Assembly (NCBI GenBank): GCA_030386875.1
Contig: CM059568.1
Coordinates: 13,890,316 to 13,954,315, forward strand
DNA from: Morinoia aosen
Taxonomy: Eukaryota > Arthropoda > Malacostraca > Amphipoda > Talitridae
Direction of reading: 5' to 3'
Length of the DNA: 64,000 nt
Made by a program: the position numbers and the translations under genes. Under the pieces are notes generated by a model. It had not been told where the DNA came from and made no database searches. It worked only from the letters and a program-made list of their open reading frames with translations. Shown here in pieces: positions 9,902 to 21,900 of this stretch. Each line of letters begins with the position of its first letter. Position 1 is the stretch's first letter.

Positions 9902-12900
9902 GTAAGTTTGTTTTTCATTCTTGTAATGAGTTCCCATTTCATTTCTAAGGTTTATTAGATATGAGGTTCTTATCTTAAGATTTGGTACTTCTTTCTTTTG
10001 TTGGAGTAAAACATTTTTTGTTTTGCTCAGGATCATTTTGTTCAGTTAACTGCTGTTGTTTATCAGCCCTATGTTCTTCTCCAACTTTGGGCTTGTTTCA
10101 TAAACTTGCTGTTCATGAATGCAGGGGATCTTTGTGGAAATGCATCTTGTTCATAGATTCTCTGTTCCCTTACTGTGAAATTTTTCTACTCATATGGCCT
10201 GTATTATAACCAATGTTATTTGACTGGCTCAAGCATCAGATTGTTTCTACATCAAATTAGAGATGGAACTGCCACTTGCCAATGAACATAAGAGCTTCTT
10301 CTGGGCAAGAAATAAAACATATGACCATTTTCATGATGTGTTGTATGGGAAATGTGGGGTGGGTGATAGAGGGTTAACTGTAAACTAAATGGTGCATTCT
10401 TGTTCCTTCTCTTCAAAACACCTTTGTTGCTTGAACTAATCTCATTGTTGAACTCTGGGTTTGCTTGCCACAATTACTTACATTGCAATGAGCACTACAA
10501 ATAACATTTCCTGGTATTTTCATAAATTAATTTTAGAAATATGTTTGAAGTAACTAAATGTATGGTGGGAAATTCAATTATGTCAAATCATGTCTTGTGA
10601 AAATGCTCATTTCCTTTCCTATTCTAAAGGAATTGCAATATAGAAAATGACTGGTGTGTAGTTGAAAAGGGTGAAAATGTGTGAATGATTTGTTACCAGT
10701 CCAGTTTGGTGTTAGTTGAGGGAGTAATGCATAGAATGACTTAATATGGAGCGGAGCCCTCAAACTGTATAGATCTTAGAATTTTTCATTTCTGTAGACA
10801 GAACTACACTTGATTAGCAGTTCATGTTCCCATCTAATCCTCTTAGTTGTACCTGGATTTGTGTTGTAAGTTTGTTCACTATCCCAGGCCCACTGAAACA
10901 ACAGAATCAGCTAGCTTTGAAATTTGCATATTAACAGCTGTTCTCTAAAAATTTGTAATCATCACTTGCATGTCAATTTTTATCTTCATTATTTCTTAAA
11001 TCTGAGGAGTAGTTATGTATTATTTATTGCGCTAACCTAAATTAAGTTAAAAAGTTGTTGGACTACTCATTTACGTGAATTAATTCTTTCAGGGGGTTCA
11101 ACCATGCCATCCACTGGTGTCGTGAGCACTCCTGTCAATACTATGGTCAACCAGCAGATTGTGAACACCACACCTGTCAACTCCAGTCTTGCTTTGGCCA
11201 GCAGCAGACCTGCACTACAAGCAACTAATACAACTTTCAATAGGAATAATTTCATCCCAAATACTAGTTTAATCACCACAAAACCAATATCAGCTAACCC
11301 TACCCTAATAAATGGAATGGTACTTAAAAATAATAATTCTGCTGTGGAGCCTAAACTCTTCCATTCCATATCAGTTAATGGTCAAGTTATCAGACCTAGT
11401 ACAAATACAGTAGGAACTACTTCAATAGGTGGTAATTTGGTTCGGCCAATTGTAGGGAACAGTGTAGCTACTATAAATGGAGCTCTAGTTAGACCTGTTA
11501 TTAATAATAATAATAATATAGTAACTATTAATGGTACTGGTGTTAAGAATGGTACAACTCTTTGTGGTTTAGTTAGGCCATCCATAGGAAGCAATGTAAC
11601 AACCGTTAACGGCAGTGTAGGGAAACCAACTGTAGGGACTGTAATAAGAGCAATCACCAGCACCAATGGAGCCATCATCAATGGAGGAGTGAGGCTAGTG
11701 CGGCCAGGCGTTACACCTGCCAAAGGGAGGAAGGTGATTCAACTCCTGGGCAACGCGAGCACTGGCTTCAGAACAGCAACGGTATCTCCGGGCGTGGTGA
11801 CCTCAGGGCAGCTTGTTGCCAGGGCACCCGGTCCAGTCATGGTGAAGAAAATTGTCGCCAACAGGCGCCAAACTTCCTTTGTACGCTTGCCTTCGACCAG
11901 CACTCAGTTGCAGGTGTGGAATAACTTGAATGTAACCATTTTTCACTTGCGTAATGTGGGTCCTAACAATTGGTTTGCTTGTGTAGTGTGGGCCCTCTGT
12001 TTTTTGACTGATTTCGTACCTTGGGGAGTAATAAGATACTGCAGTAAAGTGCTGTAAAGCTGATGTTCTTGATTTAGTTTAACACGTTCCCCGCGTATTG
12101 GGCCAAATGTGTATAGTGATGCAAAAAAAAAACGGTTTTATTTGAATGCGTTTTTTTTGCAAAAAAAAACGTGTTTTTTATGTGTTTTTTTTGTTTTTTT
12201 TTGCACACCTAAATTTTGTTAAGCATATGTCTGGGTTTTTTTTTGGACACCTGAAATATATTAATATCCATGTTTTTTAGTCATTTCATTGTTATAAAAA
12301 CATCAAAAAGAAACCATACAGTAAAAGTGGTGGCAGATAACCCACAAATACCTAGAGGCGTTAAGAGGAACAGCAGGAGCCACAGAACTTATATTGATGG
12401 AGTCAAAATTCAGAGCTTACTATCTCTACTACGCCTGATTTTATTTTTATGTGACCAAAAAAATCAGACTTTGCAGAGATAATGGTAAATCTGAAGGATG
12501 TGTCAGTTATCGATTTTGTAAATTTTGATGCCTAACCTAAGCATAGTTAATTAGATCGAAATAAACAAGTTTTCTTCTATGCACTTTCCGTCTTAAATGA
12601 GTATTTTATTAGTTATAGCGGTAAATGACTTACCGCAACTCCTGTGTTTGAAGCGGCAAGTAATTCAAGGAGCACGTCGGACAGCAACACTGCAATGCGC
12701 ACTCGCTACCAGCGCGATCGTCATCAAAGACGAAACCAAACCTACCGCTATACCTCGTTAAATACTCTTTTGACAAGAAAAGTGTATAGAAGAAAACTGG
12801 TTTATTTCGATGTTATTACCATGATTCAAGCAACAAAAATTCGAAAATCGATGAGTAGCTGTTTATTCGAGCGCATTCGTCATCAGACGAAACTAAACTT

Positions 12901-15900
12901 ATCGCTATAAATCGTAAAATACTCATTTGAGACGGAAGGTGCGTAGGAGAAAACTTGTTTATTTTTATTCAATTAATTAGGTTCAGGCACCAAAAAGTGG
13001 AAAATCGATAACTGACATATCCTTCAGATTTACCATAATAAGCTCTGAATTTTGACTCCATCAATATAAGTTCTGTGGCTCCTGCTGTACCTCTTAGACA
13101 CTAGGTAATTGTGGGTTATCTGCCACCACTTTTACTGTATGGTTTCTTTTTCATGTTTTCATTACAAAACAATGACTAAAAACCATAGATATTAATATAT
13201 TTAAGGTGACAAAAAAAATATGCTGTTTTTTTAAAAACATGTTTTTTTTACAAAAAATTCTGGGTCAATGTGAAGTTTAATGCAATCAGAAAATAATAAT
13301 TAGCGATCCCAGGAATCACTTAAGGAACCCATTTAAGAACGTTTTACACGAATGACATTCTGCTCGCTGATGCATTATTTTCGAATAATTGAACTTTGAA
13401 GTTGGCCTTGGCGTCAAAGGAAGCGAGCGTGTGAAACGGAATTTAATCAATAACGGAAGCTATTACAAATGTAAAGAGGTTGGGTCGGGAGGATGAGGCA
13501 CAGTTCTTCTAATGAAAATTATAAATAAAGCTTCTAACCAACCCATTTGGGTGATGACCGCAATCTTGTTGACATTGGCTCTAAGATGGCAGCGCCCATG
13601 GTGGTCGCCATCTTAGAGCCGATGTAAACAAGATTGTGGTCGTCACATTAATGGGTGGGTTAGAAGCTTTATTTATAATTTTCGCTAGAAGAACTGTGCC
13701 TCCCCATCACGACCCAACCTCTTTACGTTTGTAACAGGGGGTTAGCTTCCGTTTTTAATTAAATTACTCTCGCTTCCTTTGGCTCGGGAAGTCCAACTTC
13801 AAAGTTCAATGATTCGAAAATAAAGCATCAGCGAGCAGAATTTTGTTCTTGTAAAACGTTCTTAAATGGGTTCCTTTAGTGATTGTTTGGAATATAATTA
13901 TTAATTTCCATGATTTCATTAAACTTCACATTGACCAAATTCTGACTAATAAAAATGAATATTAATATATTCTCTGGTACCAAATATAACCATGCTGTTT
14001 TTTCTTACAAAGAATCATGACTAAAAAACAATATATTTTATGTGACCTAAAAAGTCCCATGCAGTTTTTAAAAAAACATGTTTTTTACTAGAAAATCATG
14101 ACTGAAAAAACATGAATAATATATTTGAGACCCAAAAAATGTTTTTGTACTAAAAAATCATGACCAAAAAAACATGAATATATTTATGAGACCTAAAAAA
14201 CCCCATGCTGTTTTTTAAAAAATATGGTTTTTTACAAACAATGATGTATAAGGAAACCTGGATATGAATATATTTTATGCAACCAAAAAACCATGCTGTT
14301 TTATTTTATGTATTTTTCATAAAATATCTTGTCTTAAAATCATGGATATTAACATATTTTATGTTACCAAAAAATCCTTGTGTTTTTAAACATGTTTTTT
14401 TATTAAAAAGTTAATATTATTCATTTTTCGGTCATGAATTCTTTGTAAAAAAAACACCCGTCGGGAGGATACAATTATTGTATCTATGGGAACTAGCGCT
14501 CCCAGGGGGACAATGTAAGGGCCCAAGCTGAGAGTTAGGTAGGCCTTCTTTTTGTTGAAATTATATGTTTTTGTGATGTTAAGGACCACCTTTTTTTTGG
14601 TTCACTGCTGTCCTGTTTTTCAGCACCTACTACTGTCTTCTTCAACTTTGATCTTGTTTCATAATCTTCCTTCCTCTCTTTGGATCACATTTGTTGCTAG
14701 GTAGGGAGGCTAAAACTAATGACTAATCTAATCTGTAAAAAAAACATGGATATTAATTTATTTTATGTGACCAAAAAACCATGTTTTCTGAAAAAAAAGA
14801 TTTTTTTACAAAAAACATGAGTGTTATTAAATTTTATCTGACCAAAAAAAACATGACATTTTAAAAACCATGTTTTCTTCACCAAAAGTCATTAATATCC
14901 ATGTTTTTTAGTCATGATTTTTTTTTGGTTAAGAAAACATGATTTAAAAAAACCAGCATGTTTTTTTTGGCACATAAAATATATTAATATCCACATTTTT
15001 TAATCATGATTTTTCTGTAAAAAAGATGTTTATTTTAAAAAATACAGCATGGTTGTTTATGGTAAAATAAAGTATATTAATATAATATCCGTGTTTTTTA
15101 GTCATGACTTTTTTGTAACAAAAACATTCAAAAAACAGCATGGATTTTTTGGTCACATAAGATATTTTAATATCCATTAGAACCGTACCAGGTCTTAGAA
15201 TAAAATATCCACAAAGAATCTATTCACTCTATAAAACCTTTCGGAGACTAGCTCCATCCTCAGTAAGTCATTCAGTCAAATGTTTTTCAAAGAAACAGTG
15301 AAAATTCATTGTCCATTTCACCAAATTTTACAGAATGACTGAGGATGGAGCTGGTCTCCGAAGGTTTTATGGAGTGAATAGATTCTATGTAGATATTTTA
15401 TTCTAAGACCTAGTACAGTTCTAATAAACATGATTTCAATATTGACAGCATTCTTTGTTAATAAGTTTCTAAAGACAATTCGATTAAAGAAAACTAACTT
15501 TCCTGATATTTACATCTGTGTTTTTTTAGTCATGATTTTTTTTAAATGTTTATGAAAAAACTTTTTGGTCCAATAAAATATAATAGCCATGTTTTTTTAG
15601 TCAAGATTTTTCTGTTAAAAAACAATGTTTTAAAAAAAACAGCATTGGATTTTTAAGGTCACAAATATATTAATTTCCATGTTTTTTAGTCATAATTTTT
15701 GTATAAATAACATGTTTTTTTAAAAAAAAAAAAGCATGGTTTTTTAGTCACATCGCTATCAATGACCATAAGTAAAGATATGTTATTATAACACACCATT
15801 TTGGGAGTTTAAGGTCATTCACATGTATTGTAAAATAAATGAAATATCAAAGCATGAAACCGCAGAAAATGAAAAAGTTCATAAAACCATAGAAAACCAT

Positions 15901-18900
15901 CAATTAAGAAGTATGCTGTTTTATTTTGTAATTTGACATGAAAACAAATAATGTAATGTGGTTCTTTTTCTTGCTGAGTTATTTTCAGACAAAATATTTA
16001 AAAAAAACCAAAATATTCACGTTTTTTTGGCCTCGGTTTTTTTTGTAAAAAAAACGTGTTTTTTTTAAAAAAAACGGCATGGTTTTTTTTGAGTCACATC
16101 TCTAAATGTGTACCAACAGGCAAATTGGTCATTCACGTACCATTGTAAATGAATGATATTTCATTTATTTTGAAACTTTTTTAAAAAATAATTGTGGTAT
16201 TACGAGGTGAAATGTCATTGTACAATTGAATTTTTATACATAATAAAAAATCTATAAATAAAAATACATTCAAGCAGTAATGTCAATTTCCCAATTCTAC
16301 TCCTCACAACCTAATCAAACCAACTGTTAACAACTGCGGGATTGCAGTGAACGTGGTAGCTGTGTTTTTTGTCTGTGGACAGTTTGCCTGCTCTCCAGCT
16401 ACATATTGTCATGAGCAATAAATGTGATATTTATGTAAATTTACTTCGAAGTCGTCATTATCAATCTTTTAGGAGCTATTTTCCTTGTCATGTAATGCAT
16501 AATTATGTTCTGAAGTTTTGCAGCATGCAGATAAAAAGATGAATGAAACAGAGCTTCAATAAGTATACACTTTGAGATTTTCTTTCTACAATATTCATCA
16601 GATCTAATACGTGGTGATGTTTCATTTAAAGTGAAAAATACACGTTTAATTACTTGAAATGGTTCGACAAATTTTACTATTGTACAAGTATCCAAAGTTA
16701 ATCCCATTCGTTATTAGCCAAAGTTACTGCCTGTATTCTCATTTTTAATTAATGGTTTGCTTTTTCTGAGGTTTAGAAGGGAGTTTTTGCTTAAGTCATG
16801 AGTTATTAAATGAATTCATGAAACACAAGCAAAAGCTGGATGCTTTATGGTAGCCTTTTGTGGGGTTAATATTTTGCACATGTGAATTCTAGACAAGCTC
16901 ATGCACCATTTAGTGATGGAGAAATAGTAGTGCTCGATTTTAGGCCAAAGCACTGAGAATTCTAGGCTGGGTGCTTATTTTTATGTACAAGATGATGATA
17001 ATGTTGCCTATTGTATCACAGAATACTTGTGATGCTAAATGTAGTTCCCCTGTACAATACAGATTGTTGCTTGCGTAGGTTGTCATCCCCTTCTGGTCAG
17101 CTGGATTCCTGGACTCGAATAGTCACTGCTATTTTTTAATGGCAATTCGATTATAATATTTATTTTTTCATCCTAACATAAAAAGTAAATCCATAAGAAA
17201 AGATATTCGTTTGAACTGCTTGTTTAAGAAAAATTTCCATAAGTAAATTATAATGTAGACAAATGCAGTCATTTTTCACAACTTGGGTACCCTGGTATTT
17301 ACATATCTGTGGAAACCTGGAGTTGTATTGTGCATAATGGCATTAGGTGCCCTAAAACTCAATAAGCACGTGTGCCTCAGCACACACCAGCACCAGTGTA
17401 CAGAGCACCAAGTGACTATTATCGTAAGCAGACCCCGGTGGCGGCGCGCCAGGAGGCAGGCCAGCAGGTGCGTGTGGTGCTGGACGCCCCCGCCTCCTTG
17501 CGCCACCACGCCTCCCTCGCACGGGTCGCCTCTCCGATCCCCCCTCCTCCTCCTGCTGGGGACCTGCTCAGCGCTGTTCTTTCCTCCTCTGGTGCGTCCA
17601 CACTCTTAGCCTGAGTTATGTATGCTTGTGAAGCCATTGTTATAAAATGTTGGCCTCTACTGTTTAGGCAGAGTTACCTGCTTGTGTGCTCTTTGCGTTG
17701 CCATTGCTATTAAATTATGATGTTTTCAAGTTTTGGACTGAGCTCGTAAAAAACTGTAAATTTTGTTGAATTAACTCCTTGGTATGTCTTCTTGAAATAT
17801 TTTGTGCTTCTGATGCATGCAAATAACGTTTCATTTATTTGTAACATGTAAACTTGTTTTTACAGATCTTGGAAACTTTTAGTTCATCGCTATTTATTAT
17901 TACAAACTTGCAACTGGTATTTTTTATGGCAATATAGGTTTGCTTGGTGCTGTAGGGGTGTTTTGTAACTGCATCTCTAATCATGGATGTGAGAAAGTTT
18001 TCCTTTGAATGGAACTTACTCAGCAATAAAATGTGCAACCTGAGGGAAACTTTCTTCCAAACTTCCAATATAGGAAAAACTTTCTTCCAAACTTCCAATG
18101 TAGGGAAAATTTCCTTCTAAACTTCCAATCTAGGGAAAACTTACTATTTCTATACCCTGGAGATCTTGTGTGAAAACAATTCGTGCATAGACTCCACGTT
18201 CACTTAACTATACTAAATGATGCCTTCATTCTTCCTCTTTAGAACACCTTCGTTGTGGTGGGGGTTCAAATTAATGCACTAATCCAATTGCGACCACTTG
18301 TGTTGGCAGGCATCCTGGATGACTCCAGTGAAGACATCTCAGTTTCAATGCCCAGCAGCACTCCAACTCCAGTGTTTGTACGACCACAACTCGGCGAAAA
18401 CGGTGAGTGTTGTTGGCGGGCTTTTTATTTATCATTACTTGGAGTAAAATTTCTCGACATTTTGAGAATACTTCTAGCAGTTTTACGAGGTTGAAAAATG
18501 CTCTGAGAAGCTAGTGTTAATTATAACAGTAATCTAAATTAGGAGTGAGTTGGCAACTTGCTTCCTAGACAGGTTGGTGAGTGAGATATTGAGAAGTTTT
18601 ACTTTCTCCAGATGTGGGAGTGGACCAATTGAGTCGACTAGTTTCTACTTTTTGTTGGTGAAATAAAGATCTAGCCTCATCCAAAAGTGCTCATGTGATG
18701 AACTGGATTTTGAAATAGTCTTAAGATAATATAGAGTAAACTTGAGGTAATTTGGAGTTTGAGTGAGCCATTAGAACACTAAATAGATAAAGCTATATTA
18801 AACATAAAGTCGAGATCTGGGAGGAAAAAAGGAATGAACGGATATAAAGGAAATAAGGAAATGAACGGATATAAGGGGTTCAAGGCTTTCAGAGCAGTAA

Positions 18901-21900
18901 TGAGAAGTAATGGACAGATGTGGGAGGTTAGGAAATAAAGACATTGTAGTTATCTTTCAGAAAATGTTTCAGCATAGATTTCAAAAACTGTAAATGTTCA
19001 GAAATTGAAGTTTAATGATTCTCTACAAGGCTGGCATTGGAATCACGCTGTGGAGACACAACTGTGACTGCGTTGGCTTTGGAGTCCTAACTGTGTTTGC
19101 ATTGGGCAGGTGGCAGAGTGGTGTCGATAAGTCCCTCTCTGGGCAGCAACATGCAAGTCCCCAACGGCGGTGTGGGGCGCTCCACCATCGTGCGGCGTCT
19201 GCCTGCTCAGCCCCACACCCCCACCGGCCTCTATAACGCGCAGCGGCTCTCCTACCGTACGTTGCGCTCCAGCCATTCTCGTAGAAAATATTACTAATTA
19301 CCTGGCCCAGCTGAGCAACTTCTTCCTTTCTGGTGAATTAAGTACAGTGCCGTCAAAAAGTTAAAGGCCGTGCCTGAATTAAATGCCTTAACCCTTTAAC
19401 GTCCGAGTGGATTGAATGGTCCTCCTTCAAAAATAGCCTCAATATATTGTATTTCTTGTAAAATTAGTTCCCTGATGGGTTTTTTGGACTGCACTATCTA
19501 GTGGCAGTTCCTTCCTCATCGTTAAATCAATAAATATCTGATGTCGGTGCCAGTTTAATGATGGTGGTTCTGATAACGGTAACGTGAGTAGAAAATGTGG
19601 ACGTTAAAGGTTAATTATCAGGCTTGAAATATTTATAAAAATTGTTCTAAAACAGCTAATGACATCTGGTAATTTGCTCGCGGTTCAGCCACATCAGGGC
19701 ACTGATATCAGAGCCACACCAGCGCCCATCAGTCCTTCATTGTGTGTGGATGTGCTGTCAAAATTCGTCCGGCGCCTGTATGTTTTGTGATTTTGCGTGC
19801 TTTTGCGTGCTTTTGCTGAAAGTGGTGTTGCTAAAATATTAGAATAGGTGGTGGAAAGCAAACGCCAAGTGAGATTAGAAGTGCTATTATAGCTTTGTAT
19901 AATGGTGGGAAATCTAGAAACGAGATAGCAAAGCAGTTAAATTTGACTTGATGTACTGTGCAAAGAAGGGTGGTACTCCAACGCAAAAAAACGGTCCGGG
20001 AGGCCTAGAAAAACATGACTATCGCGGTTAGTGATGACTTAATTGTCACTGATCGTTTAATCAATTCATTTGTCTTTTTACTTGTTTTTCATTTCTCTCT
20101 CGTGGAGATGATTGTAAATCCTGTGTAAGCATAGAAGTCTGGGCCAAACGAGACGGGAATTTTGCGTCTTTGTGGTACTAGTTGAATTTGAAGTTCATCT
20201 AGTTGTTCTGCAATAATTAAGTTATACTTCAAGTTTTAAGTAAGCTATCAAGATTTGACTTGATAATTCAATTTAATAAATTGAGATGCTGCGAAGGTGT
20301 TACGTATAAATTTTCAGTCGTTTCAGATACCTCATAAATTTCAAAGCTTTTTTAGCTTCATCAATTAGTATCATCTTCCAAATGCGCGAGAAAGTTCTCC
20401 TTTCTTTCACAGCAAACAACCCCGCGATGCTTCACACGACGATGCAGCTGCAACTGGACGACATGGAGGAGGACGACAACGCAATGGGCATCGCTGAAAC
20501 CTACGCCAAATATAGCCTCTCTAAGTGTTAGTGTCACCCGCTAGTTCGCGTATCACTGATGCAAGTGGCACCTTAGAACATTGTGATCTTGTAGTAATTT
20601 CTCTTTATTGACAGTGAACCTATCTTCTACTTTGGTCTGTAAATCTTGGCCATTGAACAGTCCATTTTGCTGCGCCCTCGTTTGTTAGCTATCTTATTCT
20701 TGTTGTGGGAATTAGTTGTAGTTTCAACTTGTGGTGTGAGAGTCTGTTGTAGTTATAGCTTGTGGTGTGAGAGTCTGTTGCAGTTATAGCTTGTGGTGTG
20801 AGTCTGTTGTAGTTATAGCTTGTGGTGTGAGTCTGTTGTAGTTATAGCTTGTGGTGTGAGAGTCTGTAGCAGTTATAGCTTGTGGTGAGAGTCTGTTGTA
20901 GTTATAGCTTGTGGTGTGAGAGTCTGTAGCAGTTATAGCTTGTGGTGTGAGTCTGTTGTAGTTATAGCTTGTGGTGTGAGAGTCTGTTGCAGTTATAGCT
21001 TGTGGTGAGAGTCTGTTGTAGTTATAGCTTGTGGTGTGAGAGTCTGTAGCAGTTATAGCTTGTGGTGTGAGTCTGTTGTAGTTATAGCTTGTGGTGTGAG
21101 AGTCTGTTGCAGTTATAGCTTGTGGTGAGAGTCTGTTGTAGTTATAGCTTGTGGTGTGAGAGTCTGTAGCAGTTATAGCTTGTGGTGAGAGTCTGTTGTA
21201 GTTATAGCTTGTGGTGTGAGAGTCTGTAGCAGTTATAGCTTGTGGTGTGAGAGTCTGTTGTAGTTATAGCTTGTGGTGAGAGTCTGTTGTAGTTATAGCT
21301 TGTGGTGTGAGAGTCTGTAGCAGTTATAGCTTGTGGTGTGAGTCTGTTGTAGTTATAGCTTGTGGTGTGAGAGTCTGTTGTAGTTATAGCTTGTGGTGTG
21401 AGAGTCTGTTGCAGTTATAGCTTGTGGTGAGAGTCTGTTGTAGTTATAGCTTGTGGTGTGAGAGTCTGTAGCAGTTATAGCTTGTGGTGTGAGTCTGTTG
21501 TAGTTATAGCTTGTGGTGTGAGAGTCTGTTGCAGTTATAGCTTGTGGTGAGAGTCTGTTGTAGTTATAGCTTGTGGTGTGAGAGTCTGTAGCAGTTATAG
21601 CTTGTGGTGTGAGTCTGTTGTAGTTATAGCTTGTGGTGTGAGAGTCTGTTGTAGTTATAGCTTGTGGTGAGAGTCTGTTGTAGTTATAGCTTGTGGTGTG
21701 AGAGTCTGTAGCAGTTATAGCTTGTGGTGTGAGTCTGTTGTAGTTATAGCTTGTGGTGTGAGAGTCTGTTGTAGTTATAGCTTGTGGTGTGAGAGTCTGT
21801 TGCAGTTATAGCTTGTGGTGAGAGTCTGTTGTAGTTATAGCTTGTGGTGTGAGAGTCTGTAGCAGTTATAGCTTGTGGTGTGAGTCTGTTGTAGTTATAG

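Larger units (their letters stand above)
12090..16100. repeat. A/T-rich block of CATG-centred inverted and tandem repeats (sno intron 2)
   Basis: Runs such as AACATGTTTTTT, GCATGGTTTTTT, AGTCATGATTTTT and ATTAATATCCATG recur every 80-110 bp. They appear in one orientation at about 13950-14440 and mainly the opposite one at about 14740-16090. Fold-back elements and a SINE have inserted into the block. No coding sequence was seen. Confidence 0.75.

Noticed and set aside
11382-11723. 113-codon minus-strand frame opposite sno exon 2
   Set aside because: It is a mirror of the low-complexity exon. The plus strand joins in frame with the rest of sno.
11914-12057. Continuation of the exon 2 open frame to a stop at 12057
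   Set aside because: The CAG|GTGTGG donor joins exactly in phase with exon 3, and the extra 48 residues look like intron translation. A short isoform by intron retention is possible but unsupported.
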